DNA of 8,111 nucleotides from Lachnospiraceae bacterium (GCA_017553965.1 JAFZJK010000010.1:1-8111), one strand, 5' to 3'. Shown: positions 1-6,363, numbered from the stretch's first letter. A program made the numbers and translations. Notes: generated by a model not told the origin, from the letters alone.

Positions 1-273
1 ATGAGTTTGAGAAGAAAATTCGGTCTTGAAGATGACGTGATCACTCCCAAGACAAGAATACTGATACTTAAGCCGGAACCTCAGGCTTCAATCGGTTTTT
101 TGGTTGACGAGGTTAAAGAGGTGCTGACCTTATCGGATGCCGATATAGACCATGTATCCAATCCCGATGACAAGACAAGTTATGTGACAGGTGTCGGGAA
201 ACATGTAAAAGGACTTATTTCTATCATGAATGTGCCTGCGGTGCTGACCGAAAAGGAAACAGCAAACCCGTAA
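1..273 (+). CDS. cheW: Chemotaxis coupling protein CheW, C-terminal part (5' end outside window)
   Basis: CheW is the cytoplasmic adaptor that couples methyl-accepting receptors to the histidine kinase CheA. The visible 90 residues match the second half of a CheW domain. They begin in the strand read as MSLRRKFGLE, equivalent to the usual V-I-D-L-R-x-R-F-G. They continue with a TRILILK strand, the IGFLVDEVKEVL segment and the closing YVTGVGK...GLISIMNV strands. Family members are usually about 140-160 residues, so the ATG at position 1 is an internal methionine and about 50-60 N-terminal residues lie upstream. The stop is TAA at 271-273. It sits 19 nt before cheC, in the cheW-cheC-cheD order known from Bacillus subtilis. 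A fused CheW domain at the C-terminus of a larger protein (CheV or CheA type) cannot be excluded from this fragment, but a stand-alone cheW fits the neighbours best. Confidence 0.9.
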   Translation: MSLRRKFGLEDDVITPKTRILILKPEPQASIGFLVDEVKEVLTLSDADIDHVSNPDDKTSYVTGVGKHVKGLISIMNVPAVLTEKETANP

Positions 274-292
274 TTTTGCGGAGGGACCGGTA

Positions 293-922
293 ATGGAAGA
301 ACTTAGACTTGAAGAATTGTCCGAAATGGAATTTGACGTCTTAAAGGAGATATCAAATATCGGTACGGGAAATGCAGCCACTGCCATATCCAAAATGCTT
401 GACGGCAGGGTGGATATAAAGGTTCCTGACATCAGATTTTTGGATTTTAATGAGCTTTCCGAGATAATCGGAGGGGCTGAGAATGAGGTAATAGGTATCC
501 TGGTAGCGCTTGAAAGAGATGTGGAAGGCATGATGATGTTTGTCATGGATAAAAAATCCGCATCCGTAGTGGTAAGCGGCATTTTGGGTCGTGAGTATAC
601 AGAGCTCGGGGGGTTGCCCGATGAAATGGAAACATCGGTGCTTAAAGAGTTTGGCAACATCATAGCCGGTGCTTACCTGTCTGCGATATCCAAGCTTACG
701 GGAATGGCAATTATACCCAGTGTACCTGCATTGTCGGATGATATGGCAGGCGCCATACTTTCTGTCCCGGCCATAGAATTCGGTAAAATGAGCGACAGGG
801 TACTTCTGATACAGTCGGAGTTTTCCGGCGGAAGCGGGAATGCAGAAGGCTTCTTTATTCTGGTTCCCACGCTAAAGGGTTTTGATAATATATTTACGAA
901 ATTAGGTTTAAAGAAGGGTTGA
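293..922 (+). CDS. cheC: CheY-P phosphatase CheC
   Basis: CheC hydrolyses phospho-CheY and, by binding CheD, feeds back on receptor adaptation in the three-part adaptation system of Bacillus-type chemotaxis. The 209-residue product has the pseudo-symmetric CheC/CheX/FliY layout with both phosphatase motifs intact. The first is E19-x-x-N22 in LKEISNIGTGNA, and the second is E119-x-x-N122 in LKEFGNIIAGAY. Two active sites and a length near 200 residues indicate CheC rather than CheX, which has one site, or FliY, which carries an additional C-terminal FliN domain. The ATG at 293 is preceded by GGAGGG at 280-285 with good spacing. The gene lies 19 nt after cheW, and only one base separates its TGA from the cheD start, so the two are probably translationally coupled, as expected for partners in a CheC-CheD complex. 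Confidence 0.95.
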   Translation: MEELRLEELSEMEFDVLKEISNIGTGNAATAISKMLDGRVDIKVPDIRFLDFNELSEIIGGAENEVIGILVALERDVEGMMMFVMDKKSASVVVSGILGREYTELGGLPDEMETSVLKEFGNIIAGAYLSAISKLTGMAIIPSVPALSDDMAGAILSVPAIEFGKMSDRVLLIQSEFSGGSGNAEGFFILVPTLKGFDNIFTKLGLKKG

Positions 923-923
923 A

Positions 924-1409
924 ATGGGAGAACTGATCAGAGTCGGCATGGCCGACATGAATATATGCAGGGCTCCCGACAGGATAACAACTCTCGGTCT
1001 GGGGTCATGCATCGGACTTGTTTTATTTGATATCGGTAACGCAGTATGCGGGATGATACATATTATGCTTCCGGACAGTTCCATTTCAAAAGTCAGGGAT
1101 AATCCTGCGAAGTTTGCGGATACGGGCATAGATGAGCTTATAAAAAGGCTTGAACGTGCCGGACTGCGATCCTCTTCGTTATGTGCCAAAATGGCGGGAG
1201 GAGCAAAGATGTTCTCCGTAGGGGGAGCTGATGGAACGTTGAGCATCGGAGAGAGAAATGCGGAAGCTGTAAGAAATATTTTAAAACAGCGGAATATCCC
1301 TCTTATTTCACTTGATTGCGGCGGGACATACGGAAGGACGATCGAATTTGATCCGATAACGTATCGCCTGAAGATCAGAGCGATAGGGAAAAAAGAGGTA
1401 TATATTTGA
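924..1409 (+). CDS. cheD: Chemoreceptor glutamine deamidase CheD
   Basis: CheD deamidates specific glutamines of chemoreceptors and stimulates CheC phosphatase activity when bound to it. The 161-residue length is typical. The cysteine-protease-like catalytic triad described for the family is present: T23 (in ITTLGLGSC), C29 (GSCIGLVLFD) and H46 (GMIHIMLPDS). The conserved MAGGAKMF segment and the C-terminal GGTYGRTIEF region, which is part of the CheC/receptor-binding surface in known structures, are also visible. The start ATG is 1 nt after the cheC stop, and a GAAGGG ribosome binding site at 913-918 lies inside the end of cheC. All catalytic residues are intact, so an active enzyme is expected. 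A likely substrate class, a methyl-accepting receptor, is encoded at the right end of the window. Confidence 0.95.
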   Translation: MGELIRVGMADMNICRAPDRITTLGLGSCIGLVLFDIGNAVCGMIHIMLPDSSISKVRDNPAKFADTGIDELIKRLERAGLRSSSLCAKMAGGAKMFSVGGADGTLSIGERNAEAVRNILKQRNIPLISLDCGGTYGRTIEFDPITYRLKIRAIGKKEVYI

Positions 1410-1431
1410 TTAAGGTGTACGGAGGCGTAAA

Positions 1432-1722
1432 GTGAAAGATAAACCTATAGCCGGCTTGATAACACTGATTGCGGGACTGATAGCATGTATTTGCTGCATA
1501 ATTAACAAAGCAGGACTTTTAACAACACTTATAACGGTTTTGGTAGTTCTGTTTGTGTTTATGATAATAGGACTTATCGTAAACTCAATAGTAGCAAAAC
1601 AGGACAGGGAAGCCGAAAAAAGGTTAAAGGATCAAAAACAAAAAGAGGACGAAGAAAAGGCGAATAAGAATCTGCAGGAAATGTCGGAGCTTTCGGGTGA
1701 AAACGGGGATAAGGATAGATAA
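1432..1722 (+). CDS. Small two-helix membrane protein of unknown function between cheD and sigD
   Basis: I do not recognise a named family. The 96-residue product has two hydrophobic stretches, at about residues 6-25 and 28-53, separated by a short N-K-A-G turn. They are followed by a very charged Lys/Glu/Asp tail (about 55-96) that probably forms a cytoplasmic helix. The start is GTG at 1432, chosen because GGAGG at 1421-1425 sits six bases upstream and no in-frame ATG gives a similar signal. The gene is 22 nt after cheD and 49 nt before sigD on the same strand, so it is probably cotranscribed with both. Bacillus subtilis has a small membrane protein gene (swrB) just after sigD. This product differs in having two helices and no helix-turn-helix end, so I do not call it SwrB. 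A role in flagellar assembly or chemotaxis is inferred from position only. Confidence 0.82.
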   Translation: MKDKPIAGLITLIAGLIACICCIINKAGLLTTLITVLVVLFVFMIIGLIVNSIVAKQDREAEKRLKDQKQKEDEEKANKNLQEMSELSGENGDKDR

Positions 1723-1757
1723 TCCGAAGGTTTCCAACCTATCAAAAGAGGGTTAAC

Positions 1758-1763
1758 AGGGGG
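1758..1763 (+). promoter_or_regulatory. Ribosome binding site of sigD
   Basis: AGGGGG lies eight bases before the ATG at 1772. It supports that start, which also gives a product beginning just before sigma region 2, as in other sigma-28 proteins. Confidence 0.6.
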
Positions 1764-1771
1764 TTCAGAAA

Positions 1772-2530
1772 ATGGCAGCTGACAGAGACAAAATGTGGAG
1801 TGAGTACAGTAAACAGAAAACTCCCCAGTTAAGGGAGAAGCTTATAATCGAATACTCCGGGCTTGTAAAGGTAGTGGCCGGCAAACTCAGTATGTACTTA
1901 GGATATACCGTAGAGTACGATGATCTTGTCGGATATGGCATATTCGGACTTATTGATGCCATTGATAAGTTTGATTACGGCAAGGGCATAAAGTTTGAGA
2001 CATATGCGTCGTTGCGTATCCGTGGCGAGATACTGGATCAGATCAGAAAGATGGACTGGATACCCAGGACAGTACGTCAAAAGCAGAAGCAGCTCGACAT
2101 GGCTTACCGTAAGATCGAGGAGAGAACGGGCAGACTTGCTACGGATGAAGAGATAGCCGAAGAACTTGGCATTACCTTGGAAGAATTATGCAACATGCAG
2201 AATGAGACTAAGGTAAGCAACATCATATCTCTTGATGAGTATATGGAGCAGGGCGATTCTAAGGTAGAACCTGTTGAGACCAAGGAATATATGCAGCCTG
2301 ACAGAGTTGTGGAAAAGGAAGAATTAAAGAAGCTTCTTTTAGAGGTACTCGAGACACTTACCGAAAAAGAGAAAAAGGTTATTCTTCTGTACTACTATGA
2401 AGAGATGACCTTGAAAGAGATCAGTAATGTTATGGATGTATCCGAATCCAGAGTATCCCAGCTTCATTCCAAGGCTTTGATCAAGATGAGGCAGCGTCTT
2501 GGCAACAATATGCAGATGTTCTTAGGATAA
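1772..2530 (+). CDS. sigD: RNA polymerase sigma factor sigma-28 (SigD/FliA)
   Basis: This alternative sigma factor directs transcription of late flagellar, chemotaxis and, in Firmicutes, autolysin genes. The 252-residue product has the complete sigma-28 plan. Region 2 is at about residues 20-95, with DDLVGYGIFGLIDAIDKF for core binding and the start of region 2.4. Next comes the family-typical FETYASLRIRGEILDQIRK followed by D95-W-I-P-R. Region 3 is at about 100-165 (RTGRLATDEEIAEELGI), and region 4 at about 190-245 has a helix-turn-helix around MTLKEISNVMDVSESRVSQL (212-231). It lacks region 1.1, as flagellar sigma factors do. It ends in tandem stops (TAA TAA at 2528-2533). Lying downstream of cheW-cheC-cheD matches the Bacillus subtilis fla/che operon end, where sigD dosage at the operon end affects the choice between motile and sessile cells. 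No FlgM anti-sigma gene is visible in this window. Confidence 0.96.
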   Translation: MAADRDKMWSEYSKQKTPQLREKLIIEYSGLVKVVAGKLSMYLGYTVEYDDLVGYGIFGLIDAIDKFDYGKGIKFETYASLRIRGEILDQIRKMDWIPRTVRQKQKQLDMAYRKIEERTGRLATDEEIAEELGITLEELCNMQNETKVSNIISLDEYMEQGDSKVEPVETKEYMQPDRVVEKEELKKLLLEVLETLTEKEKKVILLYYYEEMTLKEISNVMDVSESRVSQLHSKALIKMRQRLGNNMQMFLG

Positions 2531-2590
2531 TAAACGACGAATGATGCTAAGCAACGTTTGTCAGTCGGTTTATGAAAGGAAGTGAAGGAT

Positions 2591-4189
2591 ATGACAATGA
2601 ACGGTTTCTTTCGTCTTGACGTAAGAAAGGACGGAGCTTACTTAATAGTTTACCCACCAACCGACGGAGGCCAGCCTTGTCAGCCTTCAGAGGTCCTGCA
2701 GTATCTGGATACGTATCAGATACCCTACGATAAGATCGCTATATACAATCTGATGAAGACCTTTAACGAGAAGAAGGAACTGCGCATTACCACTTCTTCC
2801 GTTTCACGTCTTGATGAAACTCTCGTATTTGAGTTTACCGATAGCTTTATGTCGGTTACCGGACGGTTTTATCCCGAGATAGAAGGCGGAAAAAAGCTCT
2901 CGAAAGAAGATATAATCTGGCTGTTAAATCATAAGGGCGTAAAATTCGGTATAAAAGAGGATACGATAGAGGATTTCTTAGAGCACAGAATGTACTGCAC
3001 CACATACGTTCTTGCTGAAGCACAGCTTCCGATAGAGGGTTCGGATGCCGAGATAACATATCATTTCAATACCGATCTTACAAAGAAGCCTAAGCTTAAT
3101 GAAGACGGCTCGGTTGATTTCCATCAGCTGGATAATTTGAGTAAGGTAACAAAGGACCAGATACTTGCCACATTAAAACCGGCGGTATACGGAAAGCCCG
3201 GAACGGATGTGCTCGGAAGACAGATAGCCCCCAAAAAGGTAAATGTCATCTTCTTAAAGCAGTCCAAGAATACAAGGCTTTCGAGCGATGGTCTGGAGCT
3301 TGTATGCAATGTCAACGGGCATGCGGTATTAACAGACAGGCAGGTATTTGTTTCGGATACCTATGAGATACCCGGCAATGTGGATGTGGCTACAGGAGAC
3401 GTCGAGTATAACGGAAGCGTAAAGATATCCGGAAATGTCAACTCCGGTTACAAAGTACATGCCGAGGGCGATGTAATAGTGGACGGCATAGTTGAAGGCG
3501 CCGAGATAATCGCGGGCGGCCAGATAGTGCTTAAACGTGGCATTCAGGGCATGAGTAAGGGTGTACTTAGGGCCGGCGGAAACATAGTTGCCAAGTTTAT
3601 CGAGAGCGCCGAGGTAGTGGCAGGCGGGTTCATCCAGACAGAATCCATAATGCACAGTAAGGTTCAGTCGGGCGCCGAGATAATAGTAAAAGGCAAAAAA
3701 GGCTTTATCACCGGCGGAGTCATTAAAGCATCCAAATATATTGATGCGAAGACGGCCGGTTCTGTAATGGGGACCCAGACCATTATAGAGGTCGGTGAAA
3801 ACATGGTGCTGGTTGAGGAAGAACGTGAGCTGTTAAACGAAAAACGAAATATCCGCGAAAACCTTGATAAATCAGAGAAGATCATATTCTATCTGTCCAA
3901 AAAGATCAAGGACCGCGAGCAGCTTCCTCCGGAGAGGATAGTACAGTTCCAGCAGCTTTCGGTCAGCATAAACGAGTATAAAAAGAGATTAAAGGAAATC
4001 GAAGAAAGGTTGGGAGAGATCGATTCGATGCTCAGCAACGCATCCAAGGGATATGTGAATGTGGATGATGTTATCTATCCCGGATGCAAAGTCACGGTTG
4101 CAAGCGTTACTACTTATATAAAAGCCGAGACCAAACACTGTTGTCTGGTTAGGGACGGAGCGGATATAAGAGTGACTGCTTACAGATAA
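2591..4189 (+). CDS. fapA: Flagellar assembly protein A family (FapA, DUF342)
   Basis: This is a FapA/DUF342-family cytoplasmic protein. Members are found beside flagellar genes in many bacteria, and FapA is implicated in flagellar assembly in Vibrio, but the biochemical role is not settled. The product is 532 residues from ATG 2591. It has an N-terminal alpha/beta region (about 1-195), the family-typical turn GKPGTDVLG (from 201), then a repetitive Gly/Val/Ile-rich right-handed beta-helix (about 257-402). Rungs of the helix recur as GAEIIAGG, SAEVVAGG and GAEIIVKG, and a 14-nt DNA identity is shared between 3497-3510 and 3671-3684. An antiparallel coiled coil (about 407-487) and a short final domain follow. 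The start is uncertain: GTG 2582, ATG 2591 and ATG 2597 are in frame. AAAGGA at 2575-2580 favours 2591, while GAAGGA at 2584-2589 could serve 2597. The gene follows sigD by 60 nt with no terminator between them, so it is probably in the same operon. Confidence 0.9.
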   Translation: MTMNGFFRLDVRKDGAYLIVYPPTDGGQPCQPSEVLQYLDTYQIPYDKIAIYNLMKTFNEKKELRITTSSVSRLDETLVFEFTDSFMSVTGRFYPEIEGGKKLSKEDIIWLLNHKGVKFGIKEDTIEDFLEHRMYCTTYVLAEAQLPIEGSDAEITYHFNTDLTKKPKLNEDGSVDFHQLDNLSKVTKDQILATLKPAVYGKPGTDVLGRQIAPKKVNVIFLKQSKNTRLSSDGLELVCNVNGHAVLTDRQVFVSDTYEIPGNVDVATGDVEYNGSVKISGNVNSGYKVHAEGDVIVDGIVEGAEIIAGGQIVLKRGIQGMSKGVLRAGGNIVAKFIESAEVVAGGFIQTESIMHSKVQSGAEIIVKGKKGFITGGVIKASKYIDAKTAGSVMGTQTIIEVGENMVLVEEERELLNEKRNIRENLDKSEKIIFYLSKKIKDREQLPPERIVQFQQLSVSINEYKKRLKEIEERLGEIDSMLSNASKGYVNVDDVIYPGCKVTVASVTTYIKAETKHCCLVRDGADIRVTAYR

Positions 4190-4198
4190 TTTTCAAAG

Positions 4199-4238
4199 TA
4201 CTTGTATTTAATACTTGTATTTAATACTTGTATTTTAA
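4199..4238. repeat. Three tandem copies of a 13-nt near-palindromic unit
   Basis: TACTTGTATTTAA occurs at 4199-4211 and exactly again at 4212-4224. A third copy at 4225-4238 has one extra T (TACTTGTATTTTAA). Shifted by one base, each unit centres on AATAC-TT-GTATT, an inverted repeat with 5-base arms and a 2-base centre. The two right copies are perfect and the left one has AGTAC in the left arm. The units therefore present repeated operator-like half-sites about every 13 bases. The loop is too small for an RNA hairpin, so a DNA-level role or simple tandem duplication is more likely. They fill most of the 85-nt gap between the FapA gene and the small Lys-rich gene. Confidence 0.9.
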
Positions 4239-4254
4239 GGCACAAAAGTATAAA
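4228..4254 (+). promoter_or_regulatory. Weak candidate vegetative promoter overlapping the repeats
   Basis: TTGTAT at 4228-4233 (inside the third repeat unit) and TATAAA at 4249-4254 resemble -35 and -10 boxes, but the 15-base spacing is short of the 17-base optimum. The gene that would be driven starts at 4275. I see no sigma-28 promoter match in this gap. This is a suggestion only. Confidence 0.2.
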
Positions 4255-4274
4255 CTCTGGATAGGAGGGATTTT

Positions 4275-4595
4275 ATGATAACACCTATTGAAATGTATTC
4301 TATGGTACCAAAATCCCAGGAAGCCTCGATGATACACAGTGCTGCGAATGCTAAACATGCCGCACAGCATGAGAGCGGTATGCAGGAGATCGCGCATCAG
4401 GTCAGACAGAATACCCAGCAGATTGTGCATACGACCTCGGCAGAAAATCCTGATTACAGGTATGATGCCAAGGAACAGGGTAACGGAAGCTACTCTTCGG
4501 GAGAGAAAAAAAAGAAAAAGAAGGAAGATGGATCGGAGCCGGAAAAGAATGAGGACAAAAACGAGATGAAAAGCGGCTTTGATATAAGGATTTGA
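4275..4595 (+). CDS. Small Lys-rich protein of unknown function in the flagellar cluster
   Basis: I cannot name this family. The 106-residue product is soluble, with no signal peptide or membrane helix. It has a short N-terminal MITPIEMYSMVPKSQE segment, a Gln/His-rich probably helical part (about 18-55), a Lys/Glu-rich middle with six consecutive lysines (about 78-83), and a hydrophobic C-terminal tag, GFDIRI. The conserved-looking ends joined by a charged linker suggest a short interaction protein. The ATG at 4275 has an excellent ribosome binding site (AGGAGG, 4263-4268). The gene ends four bases before the next one, so the two are tightly coupled. An eight-A run at 4506-4513 contains the heptamer A-AAA-AAG in reading phase. 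An alternative-frame reading at 4339-4569 is Arg-rich and lacks a good start, so I rejected it. Involvement in motility is inferred from position. Confidence 0.85.
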   Translation: MITPIEMYSMVPKSQEASMIHSAANAKHAAQHESGMQEIAHQVRQNTQQIVHTTSAENPDYRYDAKEQGNGSYSSGEKKKKKKEDGSEPEKNEDKNEMKSGFDIRI

Positions 4596-4599
4596 GAGT

Positions 4600-5418
4600 A
4601 TGGGCGGATTAGAGATTGCATTATTGATATTTGCGGTTATTTTGATCGTAGTTAGTTTTTTTCTGGTAGATAAAAAGTCACCTGAGCCTGCGACGGCCAA
4701 GGTACCTGTACCTGACATGAAGCAGTTGAACGTGATAAGCGAGCGTGCCATTAAGGACATGAATACCAACGCCAACAAGCTTATCGAGAGCACGGAGGAT
4801 CAGCTCGAGGCCATATCTAACGATAAGATAATGGCCGTAAACGAGTATTCTGACCAGGTGATCGCCAAGATAGACGAGAATCACAAAGAAACCGTATTTT
4901 TATATCAGATGCTCCAGGATAAGGAAAAAGAGCTTAAAGAAACAACACAGCGTATGGAAGAGCTCCGCATTTACTGCGAAAAGCTCCTGCACGACAATCC
5001 GGATGCAGCTACAGCAGCTAAGAGTACCGGCAAGAAGGAGTATTTTGCGGCTCTTGATGAGCTTTCAAACGCTAACAGCCCTGCACCTGCACCTGTTACA
5101 GAAGAAGACCGTCCTGCACGTAAGCTTGATATAGGTATGGAGGATTTCAGTTTTGATGATGATGCTTCACAGCCTGCCCCCGAGCCTGAGGTTAAGGACA
5201 ACAAAAAGATGAAGTCCAAGGACAGAGCTAAGCAGAGACTGACAACCGTATCAAGTGATGTTAAGCAGAATATGGTAAAGAATGCTCCGGAGAAGTCTGA
5301 AAAGACAAACGAAGTTATAGCATTGTATAAGAAGAAAAAATCAGTTATGGAAATTTCTAAACTGCTCAATATGGGACAGGGTGAAGTAAAACTGATAATA
5401 GAATTATATTGCAAATAG
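4600..5418 (+). CDS. Membrane-anchored coiled-coil protein with C-terminal HTH-like segment (SwrB/DUF6115-like candidate)
   Basis: The 272-residue product starts with one N-terminal transmembrane helix (about 4-23) followed by Lys-Lys, so the bulk is probably cytoplasmic. A long helical, probably coiled-coil region covers about 39-131. An acidic, Pro/Ala-rich disordered linker runs from about 133 to 230. The end is a compact segment (236-272) with the pattern V-I-A-L-Y-K...S-V-M-E-I-S-K-L-L-N-M-G-Q-G-E-V-K-L-I-I. This last part resembles the C-terminal helix-turn-helix-like end of DUF6115 proteins, a group I associate with SwrB, the swarming and flagellar-export activator encoded just after sigD in Bacillus subtilis. 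The same topology (one TM, coil, short C-terminal motif) and a position downstream of sigD support that reading, but the linker is much longer and I could not align it. AAGGA at 4586-4590 supports the ATG at 4600; the previous gene ends four bases earlier. Confidence 0.85.
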   Translation: MGGLEIALLIFAVILIVVSFFLVDKKSPEPATAKVPVPDMKQLNVISERAIKDMNTNANKLIESTEDQLEAISNDKIMAVNEYSDQVIAKIDENHKETVFLYQMLQDKEKELKETTQRMEELRIYCEKLLHDNPDAATAAKSTGKKEYFAALDELSNANSPAPAPVTEEDRPARKLDIGMEDFSFDDDASQPAPEPEVKDNKKMKSKDRAKQRLTTVSSDVKQNMVKNAPEKSEKTNEVIALYKKKKSVMEISKLLNMGQGEVKLIIELYCK

Positions 5419-5433
5419 TCCCGGAGGCAGCAG

Positions 5434-6324
5434 ATGAAACTTAAGTATTATATGAGAGGTGTCGGAATCGGCATTTTGTTCGCTTTATTCATATTTGTGG
5501 TGATCATTAAACCGAATCTGAAACTCAATGAAAAAATAGACAGTAACACTGATAACAAGGAAAATACACAGGATGAGAGTCAGATAAGTAAGCTGACCGG
5601 GCAGACAGGAACCGATGTGACTTCGGCACCCGATGCAACAGGAGAGATAACTCCTACGGGAGATGTTATCGGTACGGAACCTTCACCGAGTGATACACCG
5701 GTTCCTACAAATGAGCCTACAGAGATGCCCACAGCAACACCTACACCGACGGCAACACCTGTACCTACTGAGGAGCCCACTCCGAGCTTAGAGGCAACAC
5801 CTACGGAAGAGCCTACTCCCACACCTACTGAGGAGCCTACGGCAACACCTACGCCTACACCTACAGAGGCACCTACAGCGACACCTACGCCTACACCTAC
5901 GGAGGTACCTGCAGCAACACCTACGACTACACCTACGGAGGCACCTACAGCGACACCTACTCCCAAGCCTACAGAGGCACCTACAGCAACACCTACTCCC
6001 AAGCCTACGGAGGCACCTACAGCAACACCTACTCCTAAGCCCACAGCAGTACCTACAGCAACACCTGTACCTACGGATGATCCGGAGCCTACAAGCAAGC
6101 CTGAAAAGAATAAGACCATAAGTGTTACTATAGCAAAGGGTACTACATCGGAGCAGTTCAGCCAGGCTATGGAAAAAGCCGGAGTGGTAGATGACTGGAG
6201 CGCACTTAACAAATACCTTATAGAAAGCGGTTACGCGTACCAGCTTCAGTATGGTACATTTAAGCTTAAGAAGGGTCTCACATATAAAGAGATAGCTGAG
6301 ATCTGCAGCAAGTGGCCGGGATGA
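5434..6324 (+). CDS. Membrane-anchored protein with Pro-Thr repeat tether and MltG-type LysM-like module
   Basis: The 296-residue product has an N-terminal membrane anchor (about 10-25), so the rest is probably outside the cell. A polar linker is followed by a Pro/Thr/Ala-rich region (about 83-223) containing seven 12-residue units. It ends with a folded domain (about 228-294): [54 protein letters not shown]. This pattern (a T/P-x-G start, G-V-I/V-x-D, x-G-T/Y-F/Y-x-L-x-x-G-x-x-Y-x-E-I) matches the LysM-like N-terminal module of MltG/YceG endolytic transglycosylases. The catalytic YceG domain is absent, so it should not cut glycan strands by itself. Peptidoglycan binding through a long wall-spanning tether is inferred. 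ATG 5434 has GGAGG at 5423-5427. It is 15 nt after the SwrB-like gene and is the last + strand gene before a terminator. Confidence 0.88.
   Translation: MKLKYYMRGVGIGILFALFIFVVIIKPNLKLNEKIDSNTDNKENTQDESQISKLTGQTGTDVTSAPDATGEITPTGDVIGTEPSPSDTPVPTNEPTEMPTATPTPTATPVPTEEPTPSLEATPTEEPTPTPTEEPTATPTPTPTEAPTATPTPTPTEVPAATPTTTPTEAPTATPTPKPTEAPTATPTPKPTEAPTATPTPKPTAVPTATPVPTDDPEPTSKPEKNKTISVTIAKGTTSEQFSQAMEKAGVVDDWSALNKYLIESGYAYQLQYGTFKLKKGLTYKEIAEICSKWPG
5827..6078 (+). repeat. Seven 36-nt in-frame tandem repeats (12-residue Pro-Thr units)
   Basis: Units begin at 5827, 5863, 5899, 5935, 5971, 6007 and 6043. The consensus residues are [12 protein letters not shown], with TP in place of KP in the first two units and TT-TP in the third. 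Units four to six are identical in protein and differ at only a few third-codon positions in DNA. The seventh is degenerate ([12 protein letters not shown]). The array lies inside a wider Pro/Thr-rich stretch from about 5680. The near-identity of the middle copies suggests recent duplication and possible copy-number variation. Confidence 0.93.
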
Positions 6325-6342
6325 TAGTACTGCCCATATAAG

Positions 6343-6363
6343 GTGATACCGATTGGGTATCAC
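6343..6363. other. Perfect 8-bp inverted repeat
   Basis: GTGATACC (6343-6350) and GGTATCAC (6356-6363) are exact inverted copies around a 5-base loop. No T-run follows on either strand; the + strand continues A-rich. This makes a simple intrinsic terminator unlikely. It could be an RNA-stabilising hairpin at the operon end or a protein site. Confidence 0.6.

Noticed and set aside
1..3. ATG at the window edge as the cheW start
   Set aside because: It lies in the middle of the conserved CheW fold, so it is an internal Met codon.
130..663. - strand open frame of 177 codons opposite cheW/cheC
   Set aside because: It covers the well-supported cheC and has a Ser/Pro-rich composition typical of antisense shadows.
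1728..1740. Short inverted repeat AGGTT-TCC-AACCT between the small membrane gene and sigD
   Set aside because: Only 5 bp with a 3-base loop and no T-run; too weak to be a terminator or attenuator.
2531..2590. Possible sigma-28 promoter (TAAA at 2531) before the FapA gene
   Set aside because: No sequence resembling the sigma-28 -10 box (CCGATAT) occurs at the expected distance; the TAAA is part of tandem stop codons.
4339..4569. Overlapping + strand frame inside the Lys-rich gene
   Set aside because: Arg-rich, out-of-frame reading of an A/G-rich stretch; its ATG has no ribosome binding site comparable to that at 4263-4268.
5580..6212. Long - strand open frame rich in Gly-Val repeats opposite the Pro-Thr region
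   Set aside because: It is the mirror of the repetitive + strand codons (ACA/CCT read backwards), has no convincing start signal, and overlaps a gene with a good ribosome binding site.
5788..6363. - strand open frame rich in Cys-Arg repeats
   Set aside because: Another reading of the same repeat on the opposite strand; the composition is unlike a real protein and it runs through the intergenic hairpin.
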